DNA from: Tetracentron sinense
Taxonomy: Eukaryota > Streptophyta > Magnoliopsida > Trochodendrales > Trochodendraceae
NCBI GenBank assembly: GCA_015143295.1
Contig: CM026570.1
Location: forward strand, 23,567,250-23,631,249
Direction: 5' to 3'
DNA length: 64,000 bases
Below, piece by piece: positions 48,502 through 60,399 of the stretch. Made by a program: the position numbers and the translations under genes. Below the pieces are notes generated by a model, which ran no database searches, was not told where the DNA came from, and saw only the letters and a program-made list of their open reading frames with translations. The stretch's first letter is position 1. Each line of letters begins with the position of its first letter.

Positions 48502-48719
48502 TCAGGCTTGATCTTTTCTAGACAGGAAAGCACTCCTCGCCTTAGAGCTATTCTTTTCCTTGATTAAGTGGGTCTGGGAAATATTAGATTGTCTTAATGT
48601 GTTTTTCTATTGTTTTAGTTGTGCTTGGTTCTTGTAAGGGGTTGAGGGTTTTTAATTCCCCTTGCTTTTGTTATGTTTTTTTTTAGGGGTTTTGGTTTTG
48701 TGTCCCCCTTTAAAAAAAA

Positions 48720-49100
48720 GTGTGTCATCCACCATGGAATAAGTAACATGTACCTCAAGCAACTGCTGATCAATGATTCAATGTTGCTATAGATCCTTAA
48801 CAATTGTATGTAGCAGTAGACTCATGATTTTTAGTGGGTAGCATGCTAAGTTACTACCTAGTCGAGTCAATTACCAACATTGGGAAAGCAAAGCCAAAGA
48901 AGAAAAGCAGCACATTGAAGTTTTGGGCATGAAGGTGGGGCATATAATATCGCAAGGGAAGAAAAAAAATGTTATGACCTCTCGTTATCACAGGTCTTCT
49001 TCTAACAAGATACAACGTTATACGTGTACCATTAAAAGAGAAAGATATGTGTTTTGAACTAACAATTGCCTAATAAAAAAGAGTGAGTCTTAAAAGAGAG
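48720..49100. other. Gene-free stretch after the LINE
   Basis: No coding sequence or clear repeat seen. Confidence 0.4.
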
Positions 49101-51880
49101 TGATGTTATCCTATTTTTAAAGGCTTTAGTACCCATTTGGACATTTTGGTCAATTTTAATAAGGGTCATTTAAGTAATTTTGAAAATATTGAGATATTTT
49201 GTTCAATTTATGTGAAAGACATGAATATAAAAATTTTTGAAAAAACTTTTTTATTCAAACTTGATTTTGATCTAATCAAAATCTTCCCAAGGGTCATGTT
49301 ATGATCATATTAAATCATGGTATGAGAAACCATACTCACAAAGCTCCTTAAGTGTAAAACCTCCTGTCAATTCACACGAACCTTCTTTGAATCTCCAAAG
49401 CTTTTCTCCAATGGAAGCTAATGGTCCTTCTAATCAATGCTCTTTAATCTTTCTTATTTTCTTTAATTCAAGAACATTTCTTGATTAATAAAGATTCAAT
49501 CTTGATGAATCAACCTTGATTATCAAAGAACTATTCTTGATATTCAAGGAAATGTCCTTGATCTTCTTCAAGATCAAAACCAAACCAAAAGAAGATAGAT
49601 AATGGGAGGGCTGGCCGTACAACCCAAGAGGGAGAGAGAGAAAAATGTGGGAGAGAGAGGGAGACCTTCATTGTGAATGTTCCACTATGGACGGTCTCTT
49701 TATATAGACTTCCCTTTTAGCTATCTTATAGCTCAAGTCAAACTCTTCTTTCTAAATTCTAATCCAATTAGAACTCTCTTTAATTCTTTAATGATAATCC
49801 AAATCCAATTAGGATTTAATCAAAACAGAAACCAACATTATACATTCCCTATTTAATAGGAAACAATTAGTAACAAACTAATCTATTCCGTAGGAAATAG
49901 GAAAACAATTAGTAACAAACTAATCCATTTCTTATTTAATAGGAAATAATTAATAACAAACTAATTCATTCCCTATTTAATAGGAAATCATTAATTAGTA
50001 ACCAACTAATCTAATCCCTACTTTATAGGGAATAATTAATTAGAAACTAATTAATTAGATAATGTAGCAATGAAGTGGGCGTCCCACCCTAGGTGGGCCC
50101 CATAAATCTCATGCCCCTTTTGAGGTCTAACCTCTTATGTTGTCACATTTTGATCTTTATCAAAATCCCATATGGGTCCTACCCATTTGGTTAATCACAT
50201 CTTATGTGATTTCACCTATAAGAGATTCACTATACCATATAGTGAATTACATTGAGAAATTAATTAATTTAATTCTAAATTAAATTAAAAGCCTTGAGAA
50301 GGTCCTAGTGTGTGGGATCTAAAGGGATCTCTTATTTCCAGTTGTGGGACCAAGTGCTTTATCACCTTTAAGGTGAAGCCTTATTGCTAGGAAACACTTT
50401 CCTATAATTCTTTTAGGATCATAGAATGTTATCTAAGTTCCTAGACTTCCACTAATCACAATAATGTTCATTAACACATTGTGCTTAACCTCTAGAAATT
50501 AGAGAATTGCTAGTAAGTACTATCTCACAATATATTTACAAATAAATCCTTCCACAATCCGATATCACATATAAGCTTTTGGGATTGGAACAAGTCCATT
50601 GTCTAGTCCCTAGCTTATGAATACAACTCTTTCTCATGAATAATTTTTCATTAAACTGAACTTCCAAAACACTTTTGAAGAAACATTAGAAAAGAACTGA
50701 CATATACATATATTTTTCTATATTGAAAATATCAACTTCAATAAAGACCATTTTACTGAAAAACACCATACTGGATTTTTAAGTTTAGCTCAACAAGTAT
50801 CATCTTGATATCATTATCTCCAATTAAGGAGTAATGGATTCCTTATTGAGTGTTTACACACTTCTCCAAACACTGTGTACATGACCCAACGTACCCGGAG
50901 TTAGTCATGTATATTGGACATTGTTGACTGGCACATCAAAGCCATATAGACAGATGTTTAAGAAGATGTTAACCTCTCAGGTCTAAGGACAATTTGTTGA
51001 ATGAATTTAATCCTAATACAATCTGACAATGTATTGCATAGGGTATCAACTAGTGACCCCATTCAGTATTATGTACTTACTACATTTACTCACATGTTAG
51101 TCAATAGTCAACATTCTTTGTGAATGAGATTCATCATACTATCTTATAGAACTACACATGTGCAAGCCATGATGAAGTACGACACCCAACCAATATTCTA
51201 GAGGCTTCGAACAATATTAGGTTTACAAGGAACTGAAAAATCATATCTCCTCACAACCTTTGCATGATTTTCCTACAATGTTACCCCTGGAACTTTATGT
51301 CATCATCAAATGAGACAGTAATTATTATAAATACCCTTTATAGTTGGTTGTGTGAATGTGATGCTTCTCTAATCAACATAGAAAAGTCTTATATTGGTTT
51401 TCAAGGCATATATGTCCAACATTATGGATATCCTGAGAATCAGTCAAATGGGCTATAGGAAGTCCTATATGCCTTATAGGGGTGTAAAATTAGGTGCTTA
51501 CAATCATTCTTTCATAGCATAAAAGTCAACCAATTACACTCTCAAGCTTAATAGATATTGTAGGCTTTACTGTATGCAAATTTGTGTGCTTACAATAATT
51601 TTTATAATCTTAAAGGTACATATATAAGTGGTTATACTCTACAATAATCATCCACTAATGAGATTATGGAATCACAGGTTATGTTCATAATAAGTTATTA
51701 TGTAATCGATTATGATCCGTCAAACAAAGTGCTATTATTGGGACATAATTCGGACATAAGCGATTAAATCCAAAATAAGAACTTATGATAATTCAAACCA
51801 AACGAGCCCTAATAGTCTATGTTTGTTGTTCCTTGGTTATAAGTTCTTATACGATTTAAATTTCCTTGAGGTTTTTTATA
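49100..51880 (-). repeat. Non-coding LTR-like repeat, copy C of the AT-rich promoter family
   Basis: On the minus strand a TATA box (TCTATATAAAGAG) lies at about 49690-49702. 49350-49570 is the reverse complement of the leader at about 35940-36130, and the TAATTGGATTAGG-type words lie at 49740-50050. The remaining part to about 51460 has no reading frame with a known domain. It may be a large non-autonomous LTR derivative. Ends unknown. The last part (51480-51896) includes AACCAAACGAGCCCTAA, a typical MITE edge. Confidence 0.4.
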
Positions 51881-51896
51881 AGCTTTTGGAGTAAGG

Positions 51897-53263
51897 TGAT
51901 GTGCAAATAATAATACCGCAAGTGCACGGCTGTCTATAGAAGAGACAGTGACAAATATGGGTCGATCCACAGAGAACTGAACAAAAATAATATTAAAACT
52001 GAAATCTAACTAATAAACTAGTAATAAAAGAGATCTTGAATTGATTTGAGATATATGATCCAACTAAAGAAAATAAATCAAAGTAACTAAGGTGAATTAA
52101 TAAAAGGAGTAAATCAAATAGAGAGAAATTAGAGCATCCGGATTCCATTAGACATCAACTAATCAATCTACAAAATATCCCTAATTTTTCCAAATCATAA
52201 CTCAAACAAAATGACAAATCAATGTTTTTGTTCGGAATATTTAACTTTAAGATCTTTTTCAAATTCGAAATTAAAAACCTAAGATTTCCTTCACTTCAAA
52301 AATCATAAAAAAACTTAAGAACTATATACCAAAAATAAGTATAAACCATCAAAAGAATTTATTCTTAAGCATGGCCAATCAAATCTAAGTATAAATAGTC
52401 AAAAATATTTAATTAAGAAATAAATATCGAAGCTTGCCTAGAGCAATGAAGAAAAACCTATTTTAACATTAAAGATCATAAATAATATGGAAAAATAAGG
52501 AATTAATTGTAAATTAAAAAGAGATGACTTAGCTTCCTCCTTCGCTCTAATTCATTAAGCCAGACATTGCAATGAGCATATGATCAACTCCGAAATAAAT
52601 CTTCATTGATGATAAAATTTCTTCACAAATTATATCCTTCTACACCACTCAATCTCCAATAATATAAGACAAAAAAGTAAGGAAGATGACAGAAAAGAGA
52701 AAAGATTAAGAGGAAGAGCAAAAATTATTTCCACCCTAATTTTCTTCTCCTCTATGCATAAGCCTCAACTTCACGAACCGTTTTGACCCTCTTCCCTTCC
52801 AAAATTAAGAGACTTTCGTGAAATCCAATATTATTCCCCTTTGAGTCCTCTTTGAAACGACTCAAATCTTGCCTTAATCTAATCTCTCAATCAAAAGTTA
52901 TGACCAAATTAGTGAGTCATGATCAGTTTAGGCGGGAATCCAAAAATCTTCATTTTTTGAGGAATTTGTTGCTCAATATTACCACCTACGAAATTTACTT
53001 GCTTTTCTTGTAGATTTGAATGCCAAATATCAGCAACCCTATCTTCTCCTTGATTTAATCTAATTAGATGAGTAGGCCTTGTATGACTTTTCTCTCTAAT
53101 GGACATTTGGCTTTGAATTTCTCCAATTTGGGCTCAAATTTGTTAAACTTCATCTAACTCCTATATAAAAGTAAAAAAGTTATAATTAGAACAATTAAGA
53201 CAAAATAAACAAGTAACAAATGTAAATAAAGAGGTAATTATTAGCATAATGACATGCATATCA
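51897..53263 (-). mobile_element. 3' LTR of the Athila-like fossil
   Basis: 1367 bp. On the + strand it begins TGATGTGC and ends GCATATCA, an imperfect inverted repeat with TG...CA ends. It includes CCGCAAGTGCACGG and GGGTCGATCCACAGAGAAC words seen in Athila-type LTRs. The purine tract GGTTTGGGGG (minus) lies directly at its 5' border. Confidence 0.7.
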
Positions 53264-53650
53264 AATACCCCCAAACCAACAGTTTGCTAGTCCTCGAGCA
53301 AACCTAAGTAAAACTAAAAAAGAAAAATCCTAACTCACCTTTGCAGGCATCGCAGTTACACTTAGTGTCACGCCCCAAAATACCCCCTAGGAGTTTAGGG
53401 ATACTTTAGGTGGACTATACAAACCTGCCAAACCATCCTGTAATGAACAAGACAAAATATAATACTAATACAATGATAATCAGAGCGCGGAAGCTAAACA
53501 TAAAATGCGGAAGCGCAACCAACTCTTTTTTTTTTCTTTCTAAAGTTCCAAAACAGTATTCCAAGTTTAACATATGTACAACACGTCTAAGCCTAAGGTG
53601 GACAGGCCCACCTAACAAAATACAAAAGACAAAATACAACTCTGTCTCGC

Positions 53651-53794
53651 TCAATAGTCACCCCCGTGGGGCCAATGGTCTAAGTCTCTCGCCTCCGCCT
53701 GAGGCTGCAGTGGGATAGATGGCTCTCTCTCCTCTATATACTCTTCCTCGACCCAAGGCTCGGGGTTGAGGGTATCCTCGGTACCTGCCGACAT
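53651..53794 (-). CDS. Small conserved acidic reading frame inside LTR family 1
   Basis: ATG to TGA, 47 codons, beginning MSAGTEDTLNPEPWVEEEY and ending in WPHGGDY. No known domain, no signal or membrane segment; strongly acidic, with Pro and Trp. The equivalent frame is seen at 35142-35291 (start ATG, ending PDEY), 1679-1813 and 154-20 (minus). All align as SAG, a variable stretch, then [ED]PW[IV]EE, Tyr and acidic residues, and a stop after Tyr or Trp. Lengths differ by whole codons. Not every copy is intact. Function unknown; coding status is inferred from conservation of frame. Confidence 0.45.
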   Translation of the reverse strand: MSAGTEDTLNPEPWVEEEYIEEREPSIPLQPQAEARDLDHWPHGGDY

Positions 53795-54102
53795 GAAAGT
53801 ACGGCTGAGTATGGAATACTCAGCGTGTACACACTACTAACTAGCAATGTTATGAAACATTAATGCAACAATACTTTCTTGTATGATATAATTTAAACTG
53901 TGCAAGATGGGAATAGAAAGGAAGTACATCAAATCATAATAAGACAAGCAATATCAATTCAATCCACGTTCATGTCTTGTTTGCTTAACTTGTTTAGTTC
54001 ACACACACCCCACACATTCATTTAACACCCACTTGTTCACTTGACTTGTTTTTCTCGTTTCTTGACTTGCTTGTTTAACTTGTTCTTGTCTTGCTTGATT
54101 AA

Positions 54103-54633
54103 CTAATGCCCGAACTATGTACTGGACGGCACACATTAGCGTATTATCACTTGTTAACTAATGCCTGAACTATGTACTGGACGGCACACATTAGCATCTT
54201 GTTTGTTTTGTTTGCCTGCTTGGAGATCACTAATGCCCGAACTATGTACTGGACGGCACACATTAGCATCTTAATTGTCTTATTTTGCTAATGCCCAAAC
54301 TATGTACTGGATGGCACATATTAGCTAGATCACTAATGCCCGAACTATGTACTGGACGGCACACATTAGCATCTATGTTCTTGTTTTCACTAATGCCCGA
54401 ACTATGTACTGGACGGCACACATTAGCTTCTTATTTGTCTTATTTTGCTAATGCCCAAACTATGTACTGGATGGCACACATTAGCTAGATCACTAATGCC
54501 CGAACTATGTACTGGACGGCACACATTAGCTTCTTATTTGTCTTATTTTGCTAATGCCCAAACTATGTACTGGATGGCACACATTAGCTAGATCACTAAT
54601 GCCCGAACTATGTACTGGACGGCACACATTAGC
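54103..54633 (-). repeat. Minisatellite C, ten hairpin units
   Basis: Ten units of 38 bases separated by variable AT-rich spacers. Each unit opens with CTAATGCC and closes with GGCACACATTAG, so the ends pair as CTAATG/CATTAG around GAACTATGTACTGGACG. In minisatellite A of copies 1 and 2 the same CTAATG...CATTAG frame encloses a different middle. Confidence 0.95.
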
Positions 54634-55797
54634 TTACCTTTCAAGCGTGCTTGTTACCTTGTGTTTCTCATTATCCATGTTCATTTACTTGTATTTCATT
54701 AACTTGTCATATGTATGCATTTTCCTAGCGTGCTACTTGTGATGATTTCATTAATATACATGTGTCCTTGAAATGTAAACCTTCATGGTATTGTAAATAA
54801 TAAACAACAAGGGATTTATGGCGTTTTATTTCATTCATTCAATAACTCATGCATATTCTACCATCTAATGACACATCCTAACAAGTCCATTTACTTGACA
54901 TTCATTCGATTAACATGCTTAATTTAAAATTCCAATTCTAACAAGTCCTTGTAGTCCATTCCATTCACATGCTATTTATATTCATACTACTACCTTGTTT
55001 CCTATTCATTTCTTTACTAATTAAACTTGAACAAGCTAGAACTTATAAATAGACCACATTATTAAATTCCTTAGAGTATCCCATACTCTTTTTCATCTGC
55101 CCTTGCCCTAATTTCTTCGTAAATGTTCATAAATATTAGTCATGCAATTTGGAGAGTGTACTTACACTCTCACATACGAACCCCATTTTTCATGTCATTT
55201 CATTCTTTCATTTTTCTTTAAGACATTTCATCAACCACTAAGTGTGTACGTTATGTAAACAATGCCTTTCCCCATTTGTTCATCACACCACACACCATCC
55301 ATTGGCATCCATCGCCCAACCAACCTCCATACATAATGTTCTATCTCATATCATGACAAGTTTTGAGGAAAAGAATCAAAGAAACTTTAATAGAATTCTA
55401 ACAAAGAGTTAGTAGTTTGTTCTACCTTGAAAGATTGGGGAAAAATGCCTTAGGAGGCCGTGGGAGCAAGATCCAAGCTTGTGGAAGCTTTCCCAAACTC
55501 CAAGTTTGAAGATCCACGCATCTACAGCTTGCACGAACTTGGTGGAAGCGATCTATGAGGTTTGTGACTTGGATTTGGGTGAATCCAAACCTTTGGAAAG
55601 GATTTTGGGCTCACAATCGCTCAAACTCTCTTTGAATGGAAAATCCCCTTTTGGAAACCCTAGGTTTCACTTCCTCTCTCTAAAAATATTGCTAAGGGTG
55701 TTTATGAACACCCTTGGCTCGAGCCAACCCTTAAAAATAAGGATAGAGTGGCCAAAAGACCAAAAAACCCCTAAAACAATTTCTGAAAAACGCGTAG

Positions 55798-55893
55798 GAC
55801 CGATAGACGACCGATAGATGACCGATCTACCGGTAGTGGACCGATCGATCGGTGCTTTTGACCGATCTCTCGGTAGTGGACCGAGCTCTCGGT
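55798..55893 (-). repeat. Near-palindrome array ACCGATCGATCGGT in the solo LTR
   Basis: About five units such as ACCGATCTACCGGT, ACCGATCGATCGGT, ACCGATCTCTCGGT and ACCGAGCTCTCGGT. Equivalent to the array at 33090-33384. Confidence 0.85.
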
Positions 55894-58800
55894 ATTGACT
55901 GGTGCTACAGAATGCACTTCAGTATTTTAGCCATAACTTTTGACTCGGAGCTCCGATTTTGACAATTCAACTTGCGTTGGATTTTTATTTTGAAGAGGAA
56001 CAACTTTTATGTTTTGAAGAAATTCTAATTCTTCTTTATTCATAGACCAAAATGCCCCTAAAGCTGACTGGTCTGCAATGGGTTGCGACAGCCCAGATTT
56101 GCAGCCGACCCGATTTTGGAAATCCTACTTTTGACTCAATCCCGATTCAAAATCAGGGTAAGTGATCAACATGAACCTTGAAGAGAGTTCTAATACCTTT
56201 CCGACAATTCAAGAATCACTTGATTCCGATCCGCGGTGACTGAACTAAGGCTTCTTCAAGTTAAGGGTAATGCTAAAGGCATAACCCTTGTTGACACTTA
56301 GAATATTCGAGTGCTTCACACTCTTCTTCCTTAGGTCCAACATCCCACTCACACCTTATGAATTGTTTCCCATAGGTTTTCATCCCACCTAGGTGATCAT
56401 TGAATTCTCCCCCATAAGCATGAGAGGCCCTAGCCTCTTTATGCCTCGTGCACTAGCACTCTTCACTTACAACCTATTAACCACTTAAGGTATTTTATAC
56501 CCTTTTCTTTTACCCACTTAGAGTATCTTTATACTCTCTCTTGAGACTTAATACACTCACCTAAAATCTTCACTTAGCTCGCCACACTACCAAGAGCAAA
56601 ATGGAAGACCTTAAGCTTTTTCACACACACAAGGCACTATTCACTGACACTATTCCTAGCACAGTGAACTTGGGTTCCGGGGCTCTACACTTAGCACGTG
56701 TAACAAGCCATTAAACCCCTACATTACCTCTAGTGGGCGAGTGTTGTCTCGTGAGGATTTGCAGTGAATTTACCCACAAAATTCAAAATACTACATATGT
56801 ATCTAGATCTTACTTCAACATTTTTCAGGTACTGGTTATTTGTGATTTATCAATCAATTGTTCAAAAAAAATTATGAACAAAGTCCAAATCACTAACTCT
56901 CCCTTAGAAAAATTCTAAAACATATTGAACCCGAAGTGCATGTGATTGTTTGACCAATGACTTCGAGGTTCGGTCTCTTAAAGTAGGGTTTAACTCCTAA
57001 CTGCCATAAATGCTGAGATTGACCTAGAACCTAACTCCAAGCTAAGCATCATGTCTGAGTTAACAAGAATTGTGGATGTTCACCTTAATACCTCTAAGGG
57101 GCTTTATCTGTGATTTTCCAGCTTACTCGCATTTTCACACCAGCGGCTTTCACACTATTTCTAAGAGTTAGGTTAGCATAAGAGCGTAACAACACAGGAG
57201 CCACCGGGGAGCATACCCGAGGACACGTCAGCGCAACCCATTTGCTTTCTTTGCTCAAATTCTACACTTGACGCTTTGGGGGTTGACTTTTCTTTTCAAC
57301 ACCTTTTTTTTAAAATACCAATCTGGGAATATGTAGCCCTTTCTAGTGTGCCCAGTCTAATTCATTGGTTGCTTTCCAAAGCATATATATAACCCAGTTC
57401 TGTTTTTCTTCTTTTCCAGTCAACCAAATGAACAAGGAAGTCATAGTTCATCAAGTTTGGTCTTTTCAAGACACTCTAGGCAGCTAGAAGGGTCAACACC
57501 CACTCTATTTGACCTAAATTCTAGATAACTAGTCAGATGTGTAGTGAAATTTTCAAAGTGCAATTGTTTTAAGATCCATTAAAGGAGAGATACTAAAAAG
57601 AGTTCATGTTTCAAACACTAAGCAGTTGTGACTGATTTTTCATTTTTCACCAAGTGCCTTCATGTATGAACTATGATCTTGAAAAATACAAGCTTTTTTT
57701 TATTATAAAAAAATGAGTTTTTGGTCTTGAAAAAGGTAAGCCTACTCCCCCAAACCTAAATCTAACATTGTCCTCAATGTTATGCAAAGAATAAATGAAC
57801 AATGCTAATTGGAACTTCTTACCAGAGAGGTGTATGGAAGCTGACAATATGAATGTGACCATCCTGCAAAATCATATAATAATTTACAAAATAGGGTTGC
57901 CTCCCTGTAGCGCTTAGTTTAAAGTCGTCAGCCCGACGTAGACCAAAAACAATTAATCAATATGAACTGGTTCTTGTAAAAGGATCTCCTCTACATCCCT
58001 ATTCTTCAACTCTAAGAATGGCTTAAGCCTTTGACCATTAACTTTAAAAACGTCCCCACTCTTGGGGTTCTCAATCTCAACCGACCCATGGAAATAGATT
58101 GTGCGCATTATAAAAGGACCAGACCATCGAGATCTTAATTTTCATGGAAAAAGGCGTAACCTAGAGTTATACAAGAGAACTTTCATACCAGGTTCGAATG
58201 ATTTCCTAAGGATGGACTTATTATGGGTTGATTTCATTCTCTCCTTGTAGATTTTAGCATTCTCATATGAATCATTTCTTAATTCATCAAGCTCATTGAG
58301 TTGCAGCTTACGATGGCTACCGGCCAAGGGAAAATTAAAATTGAAGGTCTTGATGGCCGAGGAGGCCCTATGTTCCAACTCAACTAGCAAGTGACAAGCC
58401 TTCCAATAGACAAGCCTATATGGGGACATCCTGATAGGGGTCTTGTAAGCAGTACGATATGCCCATAACGCATCTAATAACCTCAAAGACCAGTCTTTCT
58501 GATTTGGATTGACTGTTTTCTCCAGAATTTGTTTGATCTACCTATTCGACACTTTTACTTGGCCACTTGTTTGCTGATGATAGGGAGTAGCAACCTTATG
58601 TGTAACAGAATACTTCTTCATTAAGGTATCAAAGGTGTTATTGTAGAAATGACTCCCACCATCACTGATAATCGCCCTGGGTGTACCAAACCAACAAAAG
58701 ATATACTCTTTAACAAACTTGATCACCACATGGCGATCATTGGTCTTGGTTGGTATCGCCTCCACCCACTTCGAAACATAGTCAATTGCAAGCAAGATAT

Positions 58801-60399
58801 ATAGATTTTCAAAAGAACTTGGAAATTGACCCATAAAATCAATGCCCCAAACATCAAATATCTCTACAACTAAGATTGGGTTTAGAGGCATCATATTCCT
58901 AGGGGTAATTTTACCAAGTTTTTGACATCTCTCACAACTCAGACAAAATTTGTGACAATCTTTAAAGATTGTGGGCCAATAAAAACCACATTGCAAAATC
59001 TTTACAGCGGTCTTTCTTTTACTAAAATGCCTTCCAGATGCATGATCATGACAAAAGGATATGACATTATTGTGGTCATGATCAGGAATGCATCTTCTAA
59101 TTATCTGGTTTGGACAGCACTAAAACAGGTAGGAGTCATCCCAAAAGAAATGTTTGACCTCTGACAAGAATTTTGACCTATCCTGTTTAGACCAATAGCT
59201 GGGCACTCCCCAGTGACAAGATAATTCACTATATCTGTAAACCATGGGAGTTGGGAATTTGGCAACAACTGCTCATCTGGGAAGCTTTCGCACAAAGGGA
59301 TATTTTCTTTGGACTCTAGAGATAACCTAGAGAGGTGATCTGCTACTACATTTTTGGAACCCTTCTTGTCCCAAATCTCCAAATCAAATTCTTGTGGCAG
59401 AAGGATCCATCGAATTAGTCGGGCTTTAGCATGCTTTTTAGAAAAAAGGTACCTCAAAGCTGCATGATCAATGTAAACGATGACCTTAGATCCTATCAAA
59501 TATGACCAGAACTTCTCTAGGGAAAAGACCACAGCTAACAGTTCTTTCTCAGTTGTAGTGTAGTTTAGTTGTGCATCATTTCAAGTCCGACTCGCATAAT
59601 AGATCACGTGGGGTAACTTATCAACTCTTTGCCCCAAAACAGCCCCAAGGGCGTGATTAGATGCGTCACACATGAACTCAAATGTGATAGACCAGTTGGA
59701 GGGCTGGATGATAGGGGCAAAGGTGAGCTCTTTCTTCAACCGCTCAAAGGCTTGTAGGCAAGAATTATCATATATGAAAGAGACATCCTTCGCAACTAAA
59801 TTGCACAAGGGTCTCGCAATTTTACTGAAATCCTTAATAAATCGCCTGTAAAACCCGGCATGGCCTAAGAATGATCTTACATTTTTAACTGACCGAGGAG
59901 GCGGAAGGTTAGAGATTATATCAATCTTCGCATTATCTACCTCAATCCCTTTCTCAAAAATGAAATGTCCCAAGACTACCCCTGTCTTCACCATAAAATG
60001 ACAAATTTCCCAATTTAGAATCAAATTCTTCTCTTTACACCTTATAAGCACTAACTGCAGATGGTGCAAGCACTCTTCATAAGTGGATCCAAAGACCGAA
60101 AAGTCATCCATAAACACCTCGAGGAAGCATTCGACCATATCCTAGAATATACTAATCATACACCGCTAAAAGGTAGCAAGTGCATTGCATAACCCAAAGG
60201 GCATGCGTCTGTAGGCGAACGTTCCAAAGGGACAGGTGAAGGTGGTCTTCTCCTGATCCTTCGATGCTATAAGAATCTAGTTATAGGTGGAATAACCATC
60301 AAAAAAGCTATGTCATTGATGTGGTCCTAAATGAAGACTCTTCATGGTTGAACATGCCAAGGCGAGTGGTAGCCTGCATTCCAAAAAAAATACCATGCA

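Larger units (their letters stand above)
43870..48719 (+). mobile_element. L1-type LINE, nearly full length but decayed
   Basis: Non-LTR retrotransposon on the + strand ending in a short A run (about 48712-48719). Parts: ORF1-like region (43883-45235), linker before reverse transcriptase (about 45240-45480), reverse transcriptase (about 45580-46900), zinc-binding/linker region (about 47000-47820) and RNase H (about 48060-48500). The AP-type endonuclease domain expected between ORF1 and the linker is absent: the sequence passes from the ORF1 tail directly to FKFQQMWINHSDF, which normally follows endonuclease. Many stops and frame changes are present. No target duplication was identified. Confidence 0.85.
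53366..56689 (-). mobile_element. Complete solo LTR, family 1 copy 4
   Basis: 3324 bp, looks whole. Flanked by the 5-bp target duplication CTTAG (53361-53365 and 56690-56694). Read on the minus strand it begins TGTAGAGCCCCGG and ends GGGGCGTGACA. Modules on the minus strand: near-palindrome array (55893-55798), minisatellite (54633-54103), palindrome CTGAGTAT-TCC-ATACTCAG (about 53822-53804), small reading frame (53794-53651), conserved pyrimidine tract with ACAG (53438) and terminus. No internal genes, so it is the product of LTR-LTR recombination. The interrupted sequence is the 3' region of the Athila-like fossil. Confidence 0.9.
51897..60325 (-). mobile_element. Athila-like Ty3/gypsy fossil, broken, 3' part
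   Basis: Minus-strand LTR retrotransposon remnant. Parts in its own order: reverse transcriptase with VFMDDFSVFG and RNase H (60325 to about 59100), integrase (about 58996-58140; zinc-binding CERCQKLG, then [11 protein letters not shown] and ISDGGSHF), a long 3' region (about 58000-53264, where the env-like region of Athila elements lies) and the 3' LTR (53263-51897). GTTTGGGGG-type purine tracts occur near 57750 and just before the LTR. A solo LTR of family 1 sits inside at 53366-56689. The 5' half is missing: it meets a Tat-like fossil near 60325. Several breaks; old. Confidence 0.85.

Noticed and set aside
54103-54633. CRISPR-like look of regularly spaced 38-base repeats
   Set aside because: The spacers are AT-rich and partly repeated, the context is a plant LTR, and no cas genes exist; this is a minisatellite.
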